Below are positions 36,360 to 46,400 of a DNA stretch of 64,000 nt, piece by piece (the first letter of the stretch is position 1; each line of letters opens with the position of its first letter). The DNA is from Streptomyces sp. MMBL 11-1 (lineage in GTDB: Bacteria > Actinomycetota > Actinomycetes > Streptomycetales > Streptomycetaceae). The position numbers were made by a program, and so were the translations under genes. Below the pieces are notes generated by a model. It did not search any database, had not been told where the DNA came from, and worked only from the letters and a program-made list of their open reading frames with translations. Location of the stretch: the NCBI RefSeq assembly GCF_028622875.1, contig NZ_CP117709.1, positions 6,637,001 to 6,701,000 of the forward strand, read 5' to 3'.

Positions 36360-37178
36360 ATGCGAAGCCTGTTCCCTGTGACGGACCTGACAAAGCGCGC
36401 CCCGGGAGCGGAGGGCCCGTCCGGGCCGCTCGCCGACCGCGAGTGGAGCCTCGACGAGCTGGCGGACGCCTACGCCTACCCCTCGGGCCTCCCCGCCGAA
36501 GAGGCCAGGACCCCCTGGCTGCGCGCCAACATGGTCTCCACCCTCGACGGGGCCGCCCAGCACGACGGCCGCTCGCAGCCCATCTCCTGCGCGGCGGACA
36601 TGCGGATCTTCGGCACCCTGCGGGGCCTGGCCGACGTGGTGATCGCCGGGGCCGAGACCGTACGCCTTGAGGGGTACCGTCCGGCCCGCGCCCGGGAGGC
36701 GTTCGCCGCGCGGCGGGCGGCCGCCGGACAGGGTCCCGCTCCCGCCGTCGCGGTGGTGACCGGCTCGATGGACCTGGACTTCTCGCTGCCGCTGTTCACC
36801 GAGCCGCTCGTCCCGACCCTCGTGCTGACCGGGGCCGGGGCCCCCTCCGACCGGATCGCGGCGGCCCGGAAGGCGGGCGCCGACGTGGTGATCGCGGGCG
36901 AAGGCGCCCGGGTGGACCCGGCCCGCGTCGTGCGCGAGCTGGCCGACCGGGGGCTGACCCGGCAGCTCACCGAGGGAGGACCCCGACTGCTCGGCCAGTT
37001 CGTGGCGGCCGGCGTGCTGGACGAGCTGTGCCTGACGGTGTCCCCGATGCTGACCGCCGGTGACGCCCAGCGGATCGCGGGGGGCCCCGGGATCGCCGTG
37101 CCGGAACGTTTTTTCCTGGCATCGCTGCTGGAAGAGGCCGGGTTCCTCTTCACTCGGTACCGTCGGACCGACAGATAG
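36360..37178 (+). CDS. RibD-like pyrimidine reductase family protein
   Basis: A 272-residue protein with the RibD C-terminal/DHFR-like fold: RANMVSTLDGAAQHDGRSQPI near 58, ADVVIAGAETVRLEGY near 97 and LTEGGPRLLGQFVAAGVLDELCLT near 205. These segments contact NADPH and the pyrimidine ribityl substrate in riboflavin synthesis. There is no deaminase half, and no other riboflavin gene is nearby, so its substrate may differ. The ATG at 36360 agrees with family length; the frame is open upstream but runs through the divergent promoter. Confidence 0.84.
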   Translation: MRSLFPVTDLTKRAPGAEGPSGPLADREWSLDELADAYAYPSGLPAEEARTPWLRANMVSTLDGAAQHDGRSQPISCAADMRIFGTLRGLADVVIAGAETVRLEGYRPARAREAFAARRAAAGQGPAPAVAVVTGSMDLDFSLPLFTEPLVPTLVLTGAGAPSDRIAAARKAGADVVIAGEGARVDPARVVRELADRGLTRQLTEGGPRLLGQFVAAGVLDELCLTVSPMLTAGDAQRIAGGPGIAVPERFFLASLLEEAGFLFTRYRRTDR

Positions 37179-37197
37179 CGGAATTTCCCGTTCCGCT
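37177..37197 (+). terminator. Short hairpin after the RibD-like gene
   Basis: A 7-bp stem (AGCGGAA, loop of 7, TTCCGCT) that begins inside the stop codon of the reductase gene. The short stem makes termination uncertain. Confidence 0.4.
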
Positions 37198-37322
37198 TAG
37201 CTCCGGCTGGGCACACTTACCCCTGCAGTCCCGTGGAAGCACGGGGAAAAATGGTTTCAGCAAACGACCGTCCACGGCCGGGCCGGCCGTCGACGAGACG
37301 AAGAAGCGGAAGGGCGCCTGTC

Positions 37323-37793
37323 GTGTTCACAAGCGTTTTGATGATCGAGAAACCGCTCACTCCCGAGGACGTGGAGTTCGTCACCACCCTCCACGGCGAG
37401 GAGCGGATCTCGTTCGTCGTTCTGTTGCAGCCGCGCGGTGACCAGGCCGATGTCCTGCTGCGCGCGATCGACGACGTGGCGATGGGGGAGCTGAAGGAAG
37501 CGGTACGCGAGGGGGAGGAGCCGGAGGGCGACGAGGCCCGCGAGACCGCGCAGATCGGCCTGGAGTACTCCCTGCGGGCCCTGCGCGAGGCAGGATCCGA
37601 AGCGGTCGGACAGGTGATCGAGGACCACCCCCTGGACAGACTGACGACCGTCGTCGAGGAGGCGAGCGCGGACGAGGTCATCGTCCTGACCGCCCCGCAC
37701 TACGTGGAGGAGTTCTTCCACCGAGACTGGGCCTCCCGCGCCCGGCACAAGGTCGGCGTCCCGGTGCTCAAGCTCTTCGCGCACAGCGAATAG
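37323..37793 (+). CDS. Conserved actinobacterial protein, unknown function
   Basis: A 156-residue acidic soluble protein beginning VFTSVLMIEKPLTPEDVEF. Segments ISFVVLLQPRGDQADVLLRAIDDV and ADEVIVLTAPHYVEEFFHRDW suggest an alpha/beta fold with a Rossmann-like alternation. I recall it being labelled indole-3-glycerol phosphate synthase in some streptomycetes; the short length and lack of the (beta-alpha)8 motifs do not support that name. The GTG at 37323 has GGAAGGG eight bases upstream; an in-frame ATG lies six codons later. It precedes murC by 69 bp on the same strand. Confidence 0.8.
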   Translation: MFTSVLMIEKPLTPEDVEFVTTLHGEERISFVVLLQPRGDQADVLLRAIDDVAMGELKEAVREGEEPEGDEARETAQIGLEYSLRALREAGSEAVGQVIEDHPLDRLTTVVEEASADEVIVLTAPHYVEEFFHRDWASRARHKVGVPVLKLFAHSE

Positions 37794-37862
37794 GCTGGGT
37801 GCGCGGTCCGGGGCGGCCCCCGGCCGCGACTCGAAACCCGCACCCGAACCGCAGGAGCACAG

Positions 37863-39263
37863 ATGGCACCCGGCATTCCCGCCGCCATGGAACGACCCCA
37901 CTTCATCGGCATCGGCGGCGCCGGAATGTCGGGCATCGCGAAGATCCTCGCCCAGCGCGGAGCGAAGGTGGCGGGCAGCGACGCGAAGGAGTCCGCCACC
38001 GCCGAGTCCCTGCGGGCGCTGGGGGCGACCGTGCACATCGGGCACGCGGCGGGCCACCTGGCCGACGACGCGTCCTGCGTGGTCGTCTCCAGCGCCATCC
38101 GCGCCGACAACCCGGAGCTGCTCCGGGCGAACGAGCTGTCCATCCCCGTGGTGCACCGCTCGGACGCACTGGCCTCCCTGATGAACGGCCTGCGCGCCAT
38201 CGCGGTCGCCGGCACCCACGGCAAGACGACGACCACGTCGATGCTGGCCGTCGCCCTCTCCTCGCTGAGCCTGGCCCCCTCGTACGCCATCGGCGGCGAC
38301 CTGGAGGGCCCCGGCACCAACGCCACGCACGGCGAAGGGTCCATCTTCGTCGCGGAGGCGGACGAGAGCGACCGCAGCTTCCAGAAGTACGACCCCGAGG
38401 TCGCGATCGTCCTCAACGTCGAGCTGGACCACCACGCGAACTACGCCTCGATGGACGAGATCTACGACTCCTTCGAGACGTTCGTCGGCAAGGTCGTCCC
38501 CGGCGGCACCCTGGTCATCTCCGCCGACCAGCCCGGCGCCATCGAGCTGACCCGCCGGGTCCGCGACCTCTCGGATCTGAAGGTCGTCACCTACGGCTCG
38601 GCCGAGAACGCCGACGTACGCGTCCACAAGGTCACCCCGCGCGGCCTGACCAGCGAGGTCACGGTCCTGCTCAACGGCAGGTTCCTGACCTTCACCGTCT
38701 CGGTCCCCGGCAGCCACTACGCCCACAACGCGGTCGCCGCACTCGCCGCCGGGGTCGCCCTCGGCATCCCCGCGCACAACCTGGCCTCGGCCCTCGGTTC
38801 GTACACCGGGGTCAAGCGCCGCCTCCAGCTCAAGGGCGAGGCGGCGGGCGTGCAGGTCATCGACTCGTACGCGCACCACCCCACCGAGATGACCGCCGAC
38901 CTGGAGGCCATGCGCGGCGCGGCAGCCGACTCCCGCATCCTCGTCGTCTTCCAGCCGCACCTGTTCTCCCGTACGCAGGAGCTGGGCACCGAGATGGGCC
39001 AGGCACTCGCGCTGGCCGACGCCTCCCTGGTCCTGGACATCTACCCGGCCCGCGAGGACCCGATCCCGGGCATCACCAGCGCCCTGATCATCGACGCGGC
39101 GAAGGGGGCGGGCGCCGAGGTGACCGCCGTCCACGACCAGGCCGACGTCCCCGCCGCCGTCGCGGGAATGGCGAAGCCCGGCGATCTCGTTCTCACCATG
39201 GGAGCGGGCGATGTCACCGACCTCGGCCCGCGCATCCTGGACCATCTGTCGAGCGGCCGGTAG
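37863..39263 (+). CDS. murC: UDP-N-acetylmuramate--L-alanine ligase
   Basis: A 466-residue Mur ligase that adds the first stem-peptide residue in peptidoglycan synthesis. The N-terminal UDP-binding glycine loop is HFIGIGGAGMSGIAKIL near 13-29. The ATP site is GTHGKTTTTSML near 118. The central domain carries EADESDRSF and NVELDHHANY, and the C-terminal domain YAHHPTEM and FQPHLFSRT. The ATG has AGGAG upstream. It lies apart from the main division cluster, as is usual for streptomycetes. msrB follows 50 bp later on the same strand. Confidence 0.95.
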   Translation: MAPGIPAAMERPHFIGIGGAGMSGIAKILAQRGAKVAGSDAKESATAESLRALGATVHIGHAAGHLADDASCVVVSSAIRADNPELLRANELSIPVVHRSDALASLMNGLRAIAVAGTHGKTTTTSMLAVALSSLSLAPSYAIGGDLEGPGTNATHGEGSIFVAEADESDRSFQKYDPEVAIVLNVELDHHANYASMDEIYDSFETFVGKVVPGGTLVISADQPGAIELTRRVRDLSDLKVVTYGSAENADVRVHKVTPRGLTSEVTVLLNGRFLTFTVSVPGSHYAHNAVAALAAGVALGIPAHNLASALGSYTGVKRRLQLKGEAAGVQVIDSYAHHPTEMTADLEAMRGAAADSRILVVFQPHLFSRTQELGTEMGQALALADASLVLDIYPAREDPIPGITSALIIDAAKGAGAEVTAVHDQADVPAAVAGMAKPGDLVLTMGAGDVTDLGPRILDHLSSGR

Positions 39264-39313
39264 CCGAGTGGCGACCGGATCGAGCGACCCCCTGTCGAGC
39301 TGAGGAGCGAGCC

Positions 39314-39721
39314 GTGCCGTACGACGTCGAGAAGCCGGACGAGCAGTGGCGGGAAGAGCTGTCCCCCGCCGAGTACGCGGTGCTGCGTCAGGCCGGCACC
39401 GAACCCGCCTTCGTGGGTGAGTACACCGACACCAGGACGGCGGGCGTCTACTCCTGCCGGGCCTGTGGGGCGGAGCTGTTCCGCTCCGACACCAAGTTCG
39501 AGTCGCACTGCGGCTGGCCGTCGTTCTACGACCCGAAGGACACCGACGCGGTCGAGCTGGTCGAGGACCGCGCCCACGGCATGGTCCGCACCGAGGTGCG
39601 CTGCTCCCGCTGCGGCTCGCACCTGGGCCACGTCTTCGAGGGCGAGGGCTACCCGACCCCCACGGACCAGCGCTACTGCATCAACTCGATCTCGCTGACC
39701 CTGGCGCCGGACGAGAGCTGA
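39314..39721 (+). CDS. msrB: Peptide-methionine (R)-S-oxide reductase
   Basis: A 135-residue MsrB that repairs oxidised methionine. The structural zinc is bound by two CxxC pairs (SCRACG near 45 and CSRCGSHLGHVF near 98). The substrate loop is CGWPSFYD. The catalytic Cys is in RYCINSISL near 122. The start VPYDVEKPDEQW fits the family and the GTG has AGGAG six bases upstream. A strong terminator follows the stop. It may share a transcript with murC. Confidence 0.95.
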   Translation: MPYDVEKPDEQWREELSPAEYAVLRQAGTEPAFVGEYTDTRTAGVYSCRACGAELFRSDTKFESHCGWPSFYDPKDTDAVELVEDRAHGMVRTEVRCSRCGSHLGHVFEGEGYPTPTDQRYCINSISLTLAPDES

Positions 39722-39741
39722 GCCCGGACGGCCCGTGTGTG

Positions 39742-39785
39742 CCCCCGGCCCCTCCCCGCGCATGACGGGAGGGGCCGGGGGTCTT
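39742..39785. terminator. Strong hairpin with T-run after msrB
   Basis: A perfect 15-bp stem (left arm CCCCCGGCCCCTCCC, loop of 10 bases) followed on the plus strand by TCTTT. It lies between the convergent msrB and NACHT genes and is the clearest rho-independent type terminator in the window. Confidence 0.88.
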
Positions 39786-39823
39786 TGTGAAGCGACTCCG
39801 CCCGCTCTCCCGCCGAGACGGCG

Positions 39824-41914
39824 TCATCCCGCGAGGTGGCGTTCCAACTCCACGTGCCGGAATTCATAGGAAGCACCGGACTGGCGGAGCACGCCGAGCC
39901 GGTGTGCGTCGTCCAGGAATGCCATCAGCCGGAACGGCACCCGCCCCAGGAGCGCATAGCAGCAGCGGCTCACCGCGTAGACGCCCCACGCCGTGTCCTT
40001 GAACCCCATGACCAGCCCCACGATCAGCCCCAAACCGCTCGTGAAGGCCAATGCGGCGAGGAGGGGCGGCACGAGATCGATCAGGTGCGCGCCCTCCGGT
40101 ACGGGGACGGCATAGGCCATCACGAGCGTCATGAGCAGGGCGAACACAGCGGTTACCGAAGCTGTCCACGTCGCGACCAGTCCGACGAACGTCCGCCGGT
40201 CCCGCTTGACCAGGGAGTCTGGCGTCAGGGGCTCTTCGAGGTCGGCCTCGCGAGGACCCCAGCCGAAGGCGGCACCGCCCACAACGGCGAAAAGGGCGGC
40301 GAGGGCCAGATACGGGCCCGGCGCCCTGGCGATCTCTCCCTCCTGCACCTGCACGTCGACCATGGCGGCGCCCATGAGCGCTCCGACCCCCGCCGGGATC
40401 CAACGCCAGCGCCAGCGCAGGCCCGAGGAAGGGGTGCGGAGCATGGGGCCGGTGAACATCGACGTCTTGACCATGAACCCGAGGAACAGAGTGCAGAAGA
40501 CCGCGAGGGAGAGTGGCGCGGTGCTCCGCAAGGTGACGAAGACGTAGAGGGACGCCAGGCCCGCGAGTGTCCAGGAGATCCGTCGACGGACGTGAGCGGG
40601 AATGTGGTGCATCGTCCACCACGACAGCTCGGTGCCCGCACCTCCCTGGAAGTTGCGGTGCTGCCGGGCGAGGAAGCGCAGATACCGCTCGGCTTGGTCG
40701 GCGTCGCAGAACGGCCGAGCGTTTCCCTCCCTGCTCCGATAGACCGTACGGACGAAGGAGTCGAAGAGGTGCCGACGCACGGCGGCTTCGTCGGGAAACA
40801 GGGTCGTTTCGCACAGCTCGCCCCCGGTCGTCGCAGGGTATGGGCCTGCGCAGACGGAACGGCACAGGAACAACATGAGGGGGGTCCGTAGAGCCAGACC
40901 CACGGGAGAGCCGCTCCCGAGCTCCGCGACCAGGGCGCCCCACTCCCCATCCTGGCCCTTCTGCCGCAAATAGGCCTCTGCTTGGTCGGGGTCCACCGGC
41001 TTGATCACGACTCCGGCTGCGCCCTCGAGGAGCAGTGGCTCTTCGCCCGCCCTGCGCACCGTCTCGGCGTATTCGTCGGTCCGGCCGGCGAGCACCAAGG
41101 GATGGTTGGACCAGCCGAGACCGTTGATCTGTTGAATTGCCTGCCTTCTCGCCGCGGCGGAGAGTTCATCGAAGCTGTCGAAGACGGGGATGATTTGCCG
41201 CAGTTCGACCAGAGCCTGGGCTCGGCTCTTTCCTCCGAAGGGCGCCGGAGCGGGCTGTGCCAAGGTGGGTTCCTCCAGCACCAGGCGGGAGGCCATCCAC
41301 TCCTCCAGCCCCATCGTGCTTGCGTGCCAGCGGTTGAGGGGGAGGCGTACCGGCACAGGCTCGGCGGGTGTACGCCGGTGGAGCAATGCCTCTACCAGTC
41401 GCTCCAGGAGCACCGTTTTGCCGGCCCCTACACCGCCGAGGAGTACCAGCCGCTTCGTGGGCACTTTGTCGAGCAGGACCGTTGCCAGCTCCGTACCGGC
41501 GCCGTCGATCGACTGAAGCTCTGCCACCGTGCCCGGTCCGGGGCGACTCAAGGCCCTACGTCGCAGAGCAGGCAGGTCTTCGGTGAGGGCTCCCAATTCC
41601 TGTTCCCAGGCGATGGAGATGGGGAAGGGGTCGCTCCACACACTGCTGTCCGCCGAAGCGCTCTGCTGGCGTATACGCGTCGCCAGGATCTCCACTGCCT
41701 CAGAGAGGGGCTGCGACTGGGCACTGTCCCTTTTCGCCTGCACAACGAGAGCCAAGGAGGCCAGGGCGACAGGCGCCAGGAAGACCGTCGCGAAGTCGGC
41801 CGACTCCAAGCCAGCCCGGGAGGCAGAGAATGCCCAGACCGCTACGACGGCCGTCAAGACCCAGGCCGCCCGTGCCGGAAGCCTCTGCCAACCGTCTCCG
41901 CTTCTGCGCCTCAT
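39824..41914 (-). CDS. Membrane-anchored NACHT (STAND) ATPase
   Basis: A 696-residue protein. Two hydrophobic N-terminal segments (about 14-58) are followed by a NACHT P-loop domain: Walker A GGVGAGKTVLLERL near 158, the tandem-acidic Walker B IPVFDSFDEL near 242, and LVLAGRTDEY as sensor. A helical region to about 450 precedes six or so membrane helices (for example LAGLASLYVFVTL, LALAALFAVVGGAAF, LLAALAFTSGLGLIVGLVMGF). The end, LMAFLDDAHRLGVLRQSG then EFRHVELERHL, is the winged-helix-like close typical of actinobacterial NACHT proteins. Bacterial NACHT proteins include antiphage sensors; that role here is inference. The GC content looks lower than in the neighbours. The ATG has AGGCGG five bases upstream. 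Confidence 0.85.
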   Translation of the reverse strand: MRRRSGDGWQRLPARAAWVLTAVVAVWAFSASRAGLESADFATVFLAPVALASLALVVQAKRDSAQSQPLSEAVEILATRIRQQSASADSSVWSDPFPISIAWEQELGALTEDLPALRRRALSRPGPGTVAELQSIDGAGTELATVLLDKVPTKRLVLLGGVGAGKTVLLERLVEALLHRRTPAEPVPVRLPLNRWHASTMGLEEWMASRLVLEEPTLAQPAPAPFGGKSRAQALVELRQIIPVFDSFDELSAAARRQAIQQINGLGWSNHPLVLAGRTDEYAETVRRAGEEPLLLEGAAGVVIKPVDPDQAEAYLRQKGQDGEWGALVAELGSGSPVGLALRTPLMLFLCRSVCAGPYPATTGGELCETTLFPDEAAVRRHLFDSFVRTVYRSREGNARPFCDADQAERYLRFLARQHRNFQGGAGTELSWWTMHHIPAHVRRRISWTLAGLASLYVFVTLRSTAPLSLAVFCTLFLGFMVKTSMFTGPMLRTPSSGLRWRWRWIPAGVGALMGAAMVDVQVQEGEIARAPGPYLALAALFAVVGGAAFGWGPREADLEEPLTPDSLVKRDRRTFVGLVATWTASVTAVFALLMTLVMAYAVPVPEGAHLIDLVPPLLAALAFTSGLGLIVGLVMGFKDTAWGVYAVSRCCYALLGRVPFRLMAFLDDAHRLGVLRQSGASYEFRHVELERHLAG

Positions 41915-42105
41915 GACAACCGCCTCACTCCCCTTCGGCGCAGGCAGCGTAGGAGCGGAGGATCGGCCGGAGCACCACAGGCGCGCCCTACGGTTTTGCT
42001 CGGTTCGCCCACCTCTCGCTCCAGTTCTCTCACCTGCGCGGGCTGATCCACGACATGGATCACCCTAGGCGGAGCCACTGACAGTCGAACGGGAGCGGGT
42101 GGGGC

Positions 42106-42573
42106 TCACTCGTCCGTGGACGTCTCCGCCTCGGACCGCAGCAGCGGGTGGATCACCCCGGGGAAGACGGTCGCCTGCACGACCTCCTTGGCCGACCCGC
42201 GCTGGACGACGGTCTCGGCGACGCCCCAGGGCCGCCCGGCCAGGTGGATGGTCAGGGTGTACGAGGAGGAGCAGCCGGTGCACTCATAGCGGTCGGCCCA
42301 GGTCTCGACCTCGGTGGTGGAGCCCGGGTAACGCTTCACGTGCCGGTGACGGGCGTGGCAGCGGTCGCAGGTCTCGCCCGGCTCACAGGTCCCGCCGCAC
42401 GGACACGGCACGTCGAAGCTGTCGGCGGGCGTCCAGCGCTGCACGAGAACGGCTTCGCGGGTGGCGGCGGTGTCCTTCATGGCCTTGAGGTTGCGGGCGG
42501 CGACGTTGTACGACTCGCCGGTGGCGGCCATCCGGTCACGGATGACGTCCTTGCGTCCACGGTTGGTCGTCAT
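42106..42573 (-). CDS. Hypothetical protein with Cys-rich zinc-binding centre
   Basis: A 155-residue protein. The N-terminus KDVIRDRMAATGESYNVAAR is a motif shared by many small actinobacterial proteins, often plasmid or island borne, whose role is unknown. The centre has closely spaced cysteines in CPCGGTCEPGETCDRC and a further CTGC near 112, a plausible zinc site. The remainder is beta-rich (YTLTIHLAGRPWGV). The ATG at 42573 has GGAGGAG four bases upstream, a clear site, so it is chosen over the reading from 42621. No partner gene is evident. Confidence 0.75.
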   Translation of the reverse strand: MTTNRGRKDVIRDRMAATGESYNVAARNLKAMKDTAATREAVLVQRWTPADSFDVPCPCGGTCEPGETCDRCHARHRHVKRYPGSTTEVETWADRYECTGCSSSYTLTIHLAGRPWGVAETVVQRGSAKEVVQATVFPGVIHPLLRSEAETSTDE

Positions 42574-42746
42574 GTTGCTCCTCCTGGGTTCACGCAGCCC
42601 GCCAGGAGGCCCATGAGTCAATCAGTCAGTACCTCTTTACGTTACCCGCCCGGCACCGGCGTCCGGACCGGGCGGGCTTCAGGTGGGCCCTGGGGGAACC
42701 CGGAAACCCGCGGGCTCTTCGGGCCGGGTTCCGGCAGGATGCCTTC

Positions 42747-42963
42747 GTGAACCATGTTCTGCGCGGTCTCGCCGCCAACCCGTCCCTGCCGTCCGAAGCG
42801 GTCGACCGGCTGATCGCGGTCGCGGACGCCGACCTCGTCTAAACCCTCTCGTGCCGTGCGGATCTCAGCCGCGACCAAGCGGTCGCCCTGGGTTCCCGCG
42901 TGGGAGGCAGCGCGGTCAGCCTCGCGTACGGGGGCCGACTGACCGCCGCCGACATTGATCCCG
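42747..42963 (+). pseudogene. Gene remnant broken by an in-frame TAA
   Basis: A GTG at 42747 opens VNHVLRGLAANPSLPSEAV and 31 codons later meets TAA at 42840-42842. The same frame then continues CRADLSRDQAVALGSRV and AYGGRLTAADIDP. I recall this layout, unbroken, in a family of streptomycete proteins where DLSRDQAVAL and YEGRLTAADVDP occur in this order after that N-terminus. The reading beyond 42963 loses similarity. I therefore call a decayed gene with a nonsense mutation. Sequencing error is possible. Confidence 0.5.
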
Positions 42964-43059
42964 CAGTGTGCTGGACCCACTCGGCCGGGTGCGCCGCTGG
43001 CGGGGCGCCCTGTGGGACCTCACGGAAACTCCGCAGCGGCCCCACAGGGATCGTTCCTC

Positions 43060-43458
43060 CTACGGCGGATCGCCCTCGTGCAGCAGGGCCCGAAGGTGGT
43101 GGTACTGGGCGTACATGGACGCGAGTGCCCAGGGATCGTCACGTACTTCCAGGAACTCAAGAATCAGCGAGAGCAGCAGGTCGGTGGCTTGCTGCTCCTG
43201 CTCCGACTCCAGGCGCAGGTGGTCGAACCCTCGGAACGTGAAGTCCGGCAGTGCCTGAGCGAGAACCGTTACCAGCCAGTGTCGGCTTGAGAGTTCTCCG
43301 TGACGCACGGCCAGCCACTCGTTGAAGCCGCGAAGAAGTCCACCGGAACGCGCCTGGTCGAACCCCAGAAGGAAGGCGGCGGTCGGGTGGTACGTATGGC
43401 CTAGACCGTACAGGCCCGGCCGGTCCCGCACCTGTTCGATGAACCGCTTGTCGTTCAT
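43060..43458 (-). CDS. Probable immunity protein for the upstream papain-fold toxin
   Basis: A 132-residue soluble acidic protein beginning MNDKRFIEQVRDRPGLYGLG, with a helical middle (HPTAAFLLGFDQA, GLLRGFNEWLAVRHGEL) and end (EQEQQATDLLLSLILEFLEV). I know no enzyme motif. It starts nine bases after the toxin stop, and its AGAGGT ribosome-binding site overlaps that stop, so the two are co-translated from one mRNA. Small size, lack of signal peptide and direct position after a toxin-domain gene are the usual marks of a cytoplasmic immunity protein. The assignment is by context, not by family. Confidence 0.7.
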   Translation of the reverse strand: MNDKRFIEQVRDRPGLYGLGHTYHPTAAFLLGFDQARSGGLLRGFNEWLAVRHGELSSRHWLVTVLAQALPDFTFRGFDHLRLESEQEQQATDLLLSLILEFLEVRDDPWALASMYAQYHHLRALLHEGDPP

Positions 43459-43467
43459 TTACTACCT

Positions 43468-46400
43468 CTAGAACCCGAAGTTGATCATGTCATTCCATTT
43501 CCACCTGGCTTTGTATTCGGCGATGGTGTCCCCGCCCCTCCCTGTCCAGGCGTCGTAAACCCGCCCATTGAACACCACTACCACGTGGTGATACCACCCT
43601 GATTCAATATCACGGTAAGCAGGGAGAAAGCTGGCCCCTATCGGCATGATCTTTTTTATTTCGCCGCCCCCGAGGCTGTTGCGGATCTGCTCGGCGCAAG
43701 CCTCGCAACCACTGGAATCAGCGATCTTGTCAACGCTCCTTGGTAGCCCGGGGACGTTGTGCTCGAAGCACGGAACGTCACTGGACGATGCCAGCGCGAT
43801 GCGCTTGACGTCTGTAGACCTGCTGGCGATCTTGCAGCTACGCTTGAGGAGCTTGAGAGCGTCGTACGACTTCTTGAGCGCTTTGACCTTGGCGCCGACG
43901 AGGACTTCTCCTACGAGAGTGGCGCAGCTGGAGAAGTCCTTGTTCTGGAGGCACGCTTCGAGCTCGCCGAGGCCGATGAACTCCTTGGTGACATCCATCG
44001 ACTTGTCCAGCGCGTCACCGATTTCTCGGCCGTGTTCGAGGATTTGGCAATTGATCGGGGACTGCCTGCACCAGCGGGCGTACTCGTACGGATCGCAGGG
44101 GATGATGCCCTGCCTGCACCGGTACAGCTGTCTGGCCCGCCGGCCGTCCTCGTTCCTCTCCTTCTCCTCGACGGCGGCCTTGCGGCGGGCCTCTTCCTCC
44201 TGCCGCTTCTTCGTGACCGCGATGACGAACGCCTCGGTGGACGCCGTGATCGCTGCCGCCGCGTCCTTGCCCGCGGCGATCGCCGACTTCCGTGCCTCGT
44301 CGGCGGCGTGCCAGGCGCCGGCCGCGTGAACCTGGGCCATCTCCGAGGACAGCGTGGCGTCGGCTGCCGAACTCGCGGCATCGGTCGCGGCGATGTCCGC
44401 ACTCTTCGCAACGTTGGTGGCGGTCTTGGCGGAGGCGGCTGCGCTGGCCGCAGAGGTTTCGGCGTCCTTGGCGTGTTGTGCCGCTTCGTCGGCGTAGCCC
44501 TGCGCCTTGGTCGCGGACGCGTTGGCCTTCTCCGCCCATTCGTTGGCCTCGGCGGCTGCCTTGCGGGCAGTGGCGGCGACCTTCTGGGCGGTCTGCGCGT
44601 TCTTCTGCGCGGTGGCGGCGATCTTCGCCGCGTCGGCGATCAGCTTCTGGACCTGCGCCTTGTGGGTGGCGTTGAGAAGGTCTTGGCGTTCCTTCTTGTA
44701 CTGCCCGGTCGCGATGAAGGCGTGGAGGATCTGCGGGGATCCCGCCAGGGCGATGCGTGCTGCGGACTGCACCTCCGGGCCGCCGGAGGAGAGGAGTTGT
44801 GCTGCCCGTACCCGCTCGTCCTGGGTTCGCGCGGTGTGCTGTGTGTCAGTCAGGAAGACGCTGAACTTCTTCGGATCGTCCGTGGCGAGAGCTGTCCGGC
44901 CAGCTTCCGCCAGGATCGGGCCCGCACCATCGATGGTCTGGACGATGGCGACGCGCATATCCGTGGCGGCGGCCTGGTACTGGCCGTTCTTGATGAACTC
45001 GGTGACGGTGGCCGCGTCGCCGTCCAGCGCGGTCTCGGCCGCGTCCCTGACGGCTTTGGTCGGGCTCTCCTCGGCGAGGCGCTCGATGTAGGAACGGTCG
45101 TCCTGCTCCTTGGCCGTTCTCCAGCCGTTGCGCAGGTAGTCGATGACGACCTCGTCGGGGCCGGCGAGCGCTGCCTCGGCGGCGGCACGCTCCCACGCCG
45201 TGCCGTTCTTCATCACGAGTACGGCAAGCTTGCGCCCCTGGCTCGCGACGGCCGTCAGGTCGGCACCCGGTTCGGCTGCCACGGCGACCAGCCGGTCCCG
45301 CTCGGCGTTCCGGTCCTTTACCGCCTGCTCCAGCGCGTCGATATCGGCGATCCGGGCCTCGTCGGCAGCCTTGTGGTCGGCGGCTCGCTCAAGGCCCGCG
45401 TTGGTCCGGCCGAGGAGTTCCGCCGTCTCCACTTCACGTGCGAGCGTGTATATCTCCTGTGCCTTGGCCACCGCACTGCTCGCGGCGTTCGCCGCCTCGG
45501 TGGCCGCGTCGGCGTGTGCGGTGGACCTCTCGGCCGCCTTCGCGGCGTCGTGCGCCTGGTCGGCGGCCTCGGTAGCGGCCGCCGCCGCGTTGTTCGCGTG
45601 CACAGCGGCCGCCCTGGCGGACGCACCTGCCTGGCGGGCCGCCGTCGCCGCCTTGGCGGCCAGATCCCTGGCGGCGGCGGCGGCGCGGTTGGCCTCGGCG
45701 GCGTGGCGCTTGGCGGCGGCTGCCGCGGCGCGGGCCTCGGCACCGGCGGCGCTGGACTGGCCGGCGAGGTTACCCGCCCGGGTGGCCGCGTCGGCCGCGA
45801 GGTCCGCGTTGGCCCCCGCGCTGATGGCGGAGTCCGCGGCGGCGACGGCCGCGTCGGCCGCGACCGCGGCCTGGTCGGAAGCGTCGGCGGCCAGAACGGC
45901 GCCCTTGCCCGCGTCACGGGCCTTCTCCGCCGCCGTACGCGCCGCGGCGGCGTTGTCCTTGTCGACTGCCGCGTCAGCGGCCGCGTTCCGCGCGTTCGAT
46001 GCCGCCTGGGCGGCGCCCGCCGCGGCGGCAGCTGCCCGCGATGCCGCGCTCGCAGCCACCCGCGCCGCGTTGTTCGCCGCCTGGGAGGCGTTGATCGCCG
46101 TCTGCGCCGCGCTCGCGGCCTGCGAGGCCGCCTTCGCCGCGCGTCCGGCGGCACGGGCCGCCGCCGCCGTGTCGTCCTTGGCGAGCTCCGCCTCCTTGGC
46201 CGCCGTCAACGCGGCTTGTTTGGCCAGCTCTGCGGCCTTCACCGCCTTGGCCGACTCGGATTTGGCGGCCACCGTCTCCTTGGCGGCCTGCCGCCCCGCC
46301 TCCTGGGCCAGCGCGGCCAGCTGAGCGACTGTGGCATGCTCCTGGTCCTTGGCCTGCGCGACGAACTGCCCGACCTCCAGGAACTCCCGGATGTCCGCAG

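Noticed and set aside
42900..43290. Several overlapping short readings on the plus strand
   Set aside because: They come from the decayed gene at 42747 and from the antisense of the immunity gene; none has an RBS or family match.
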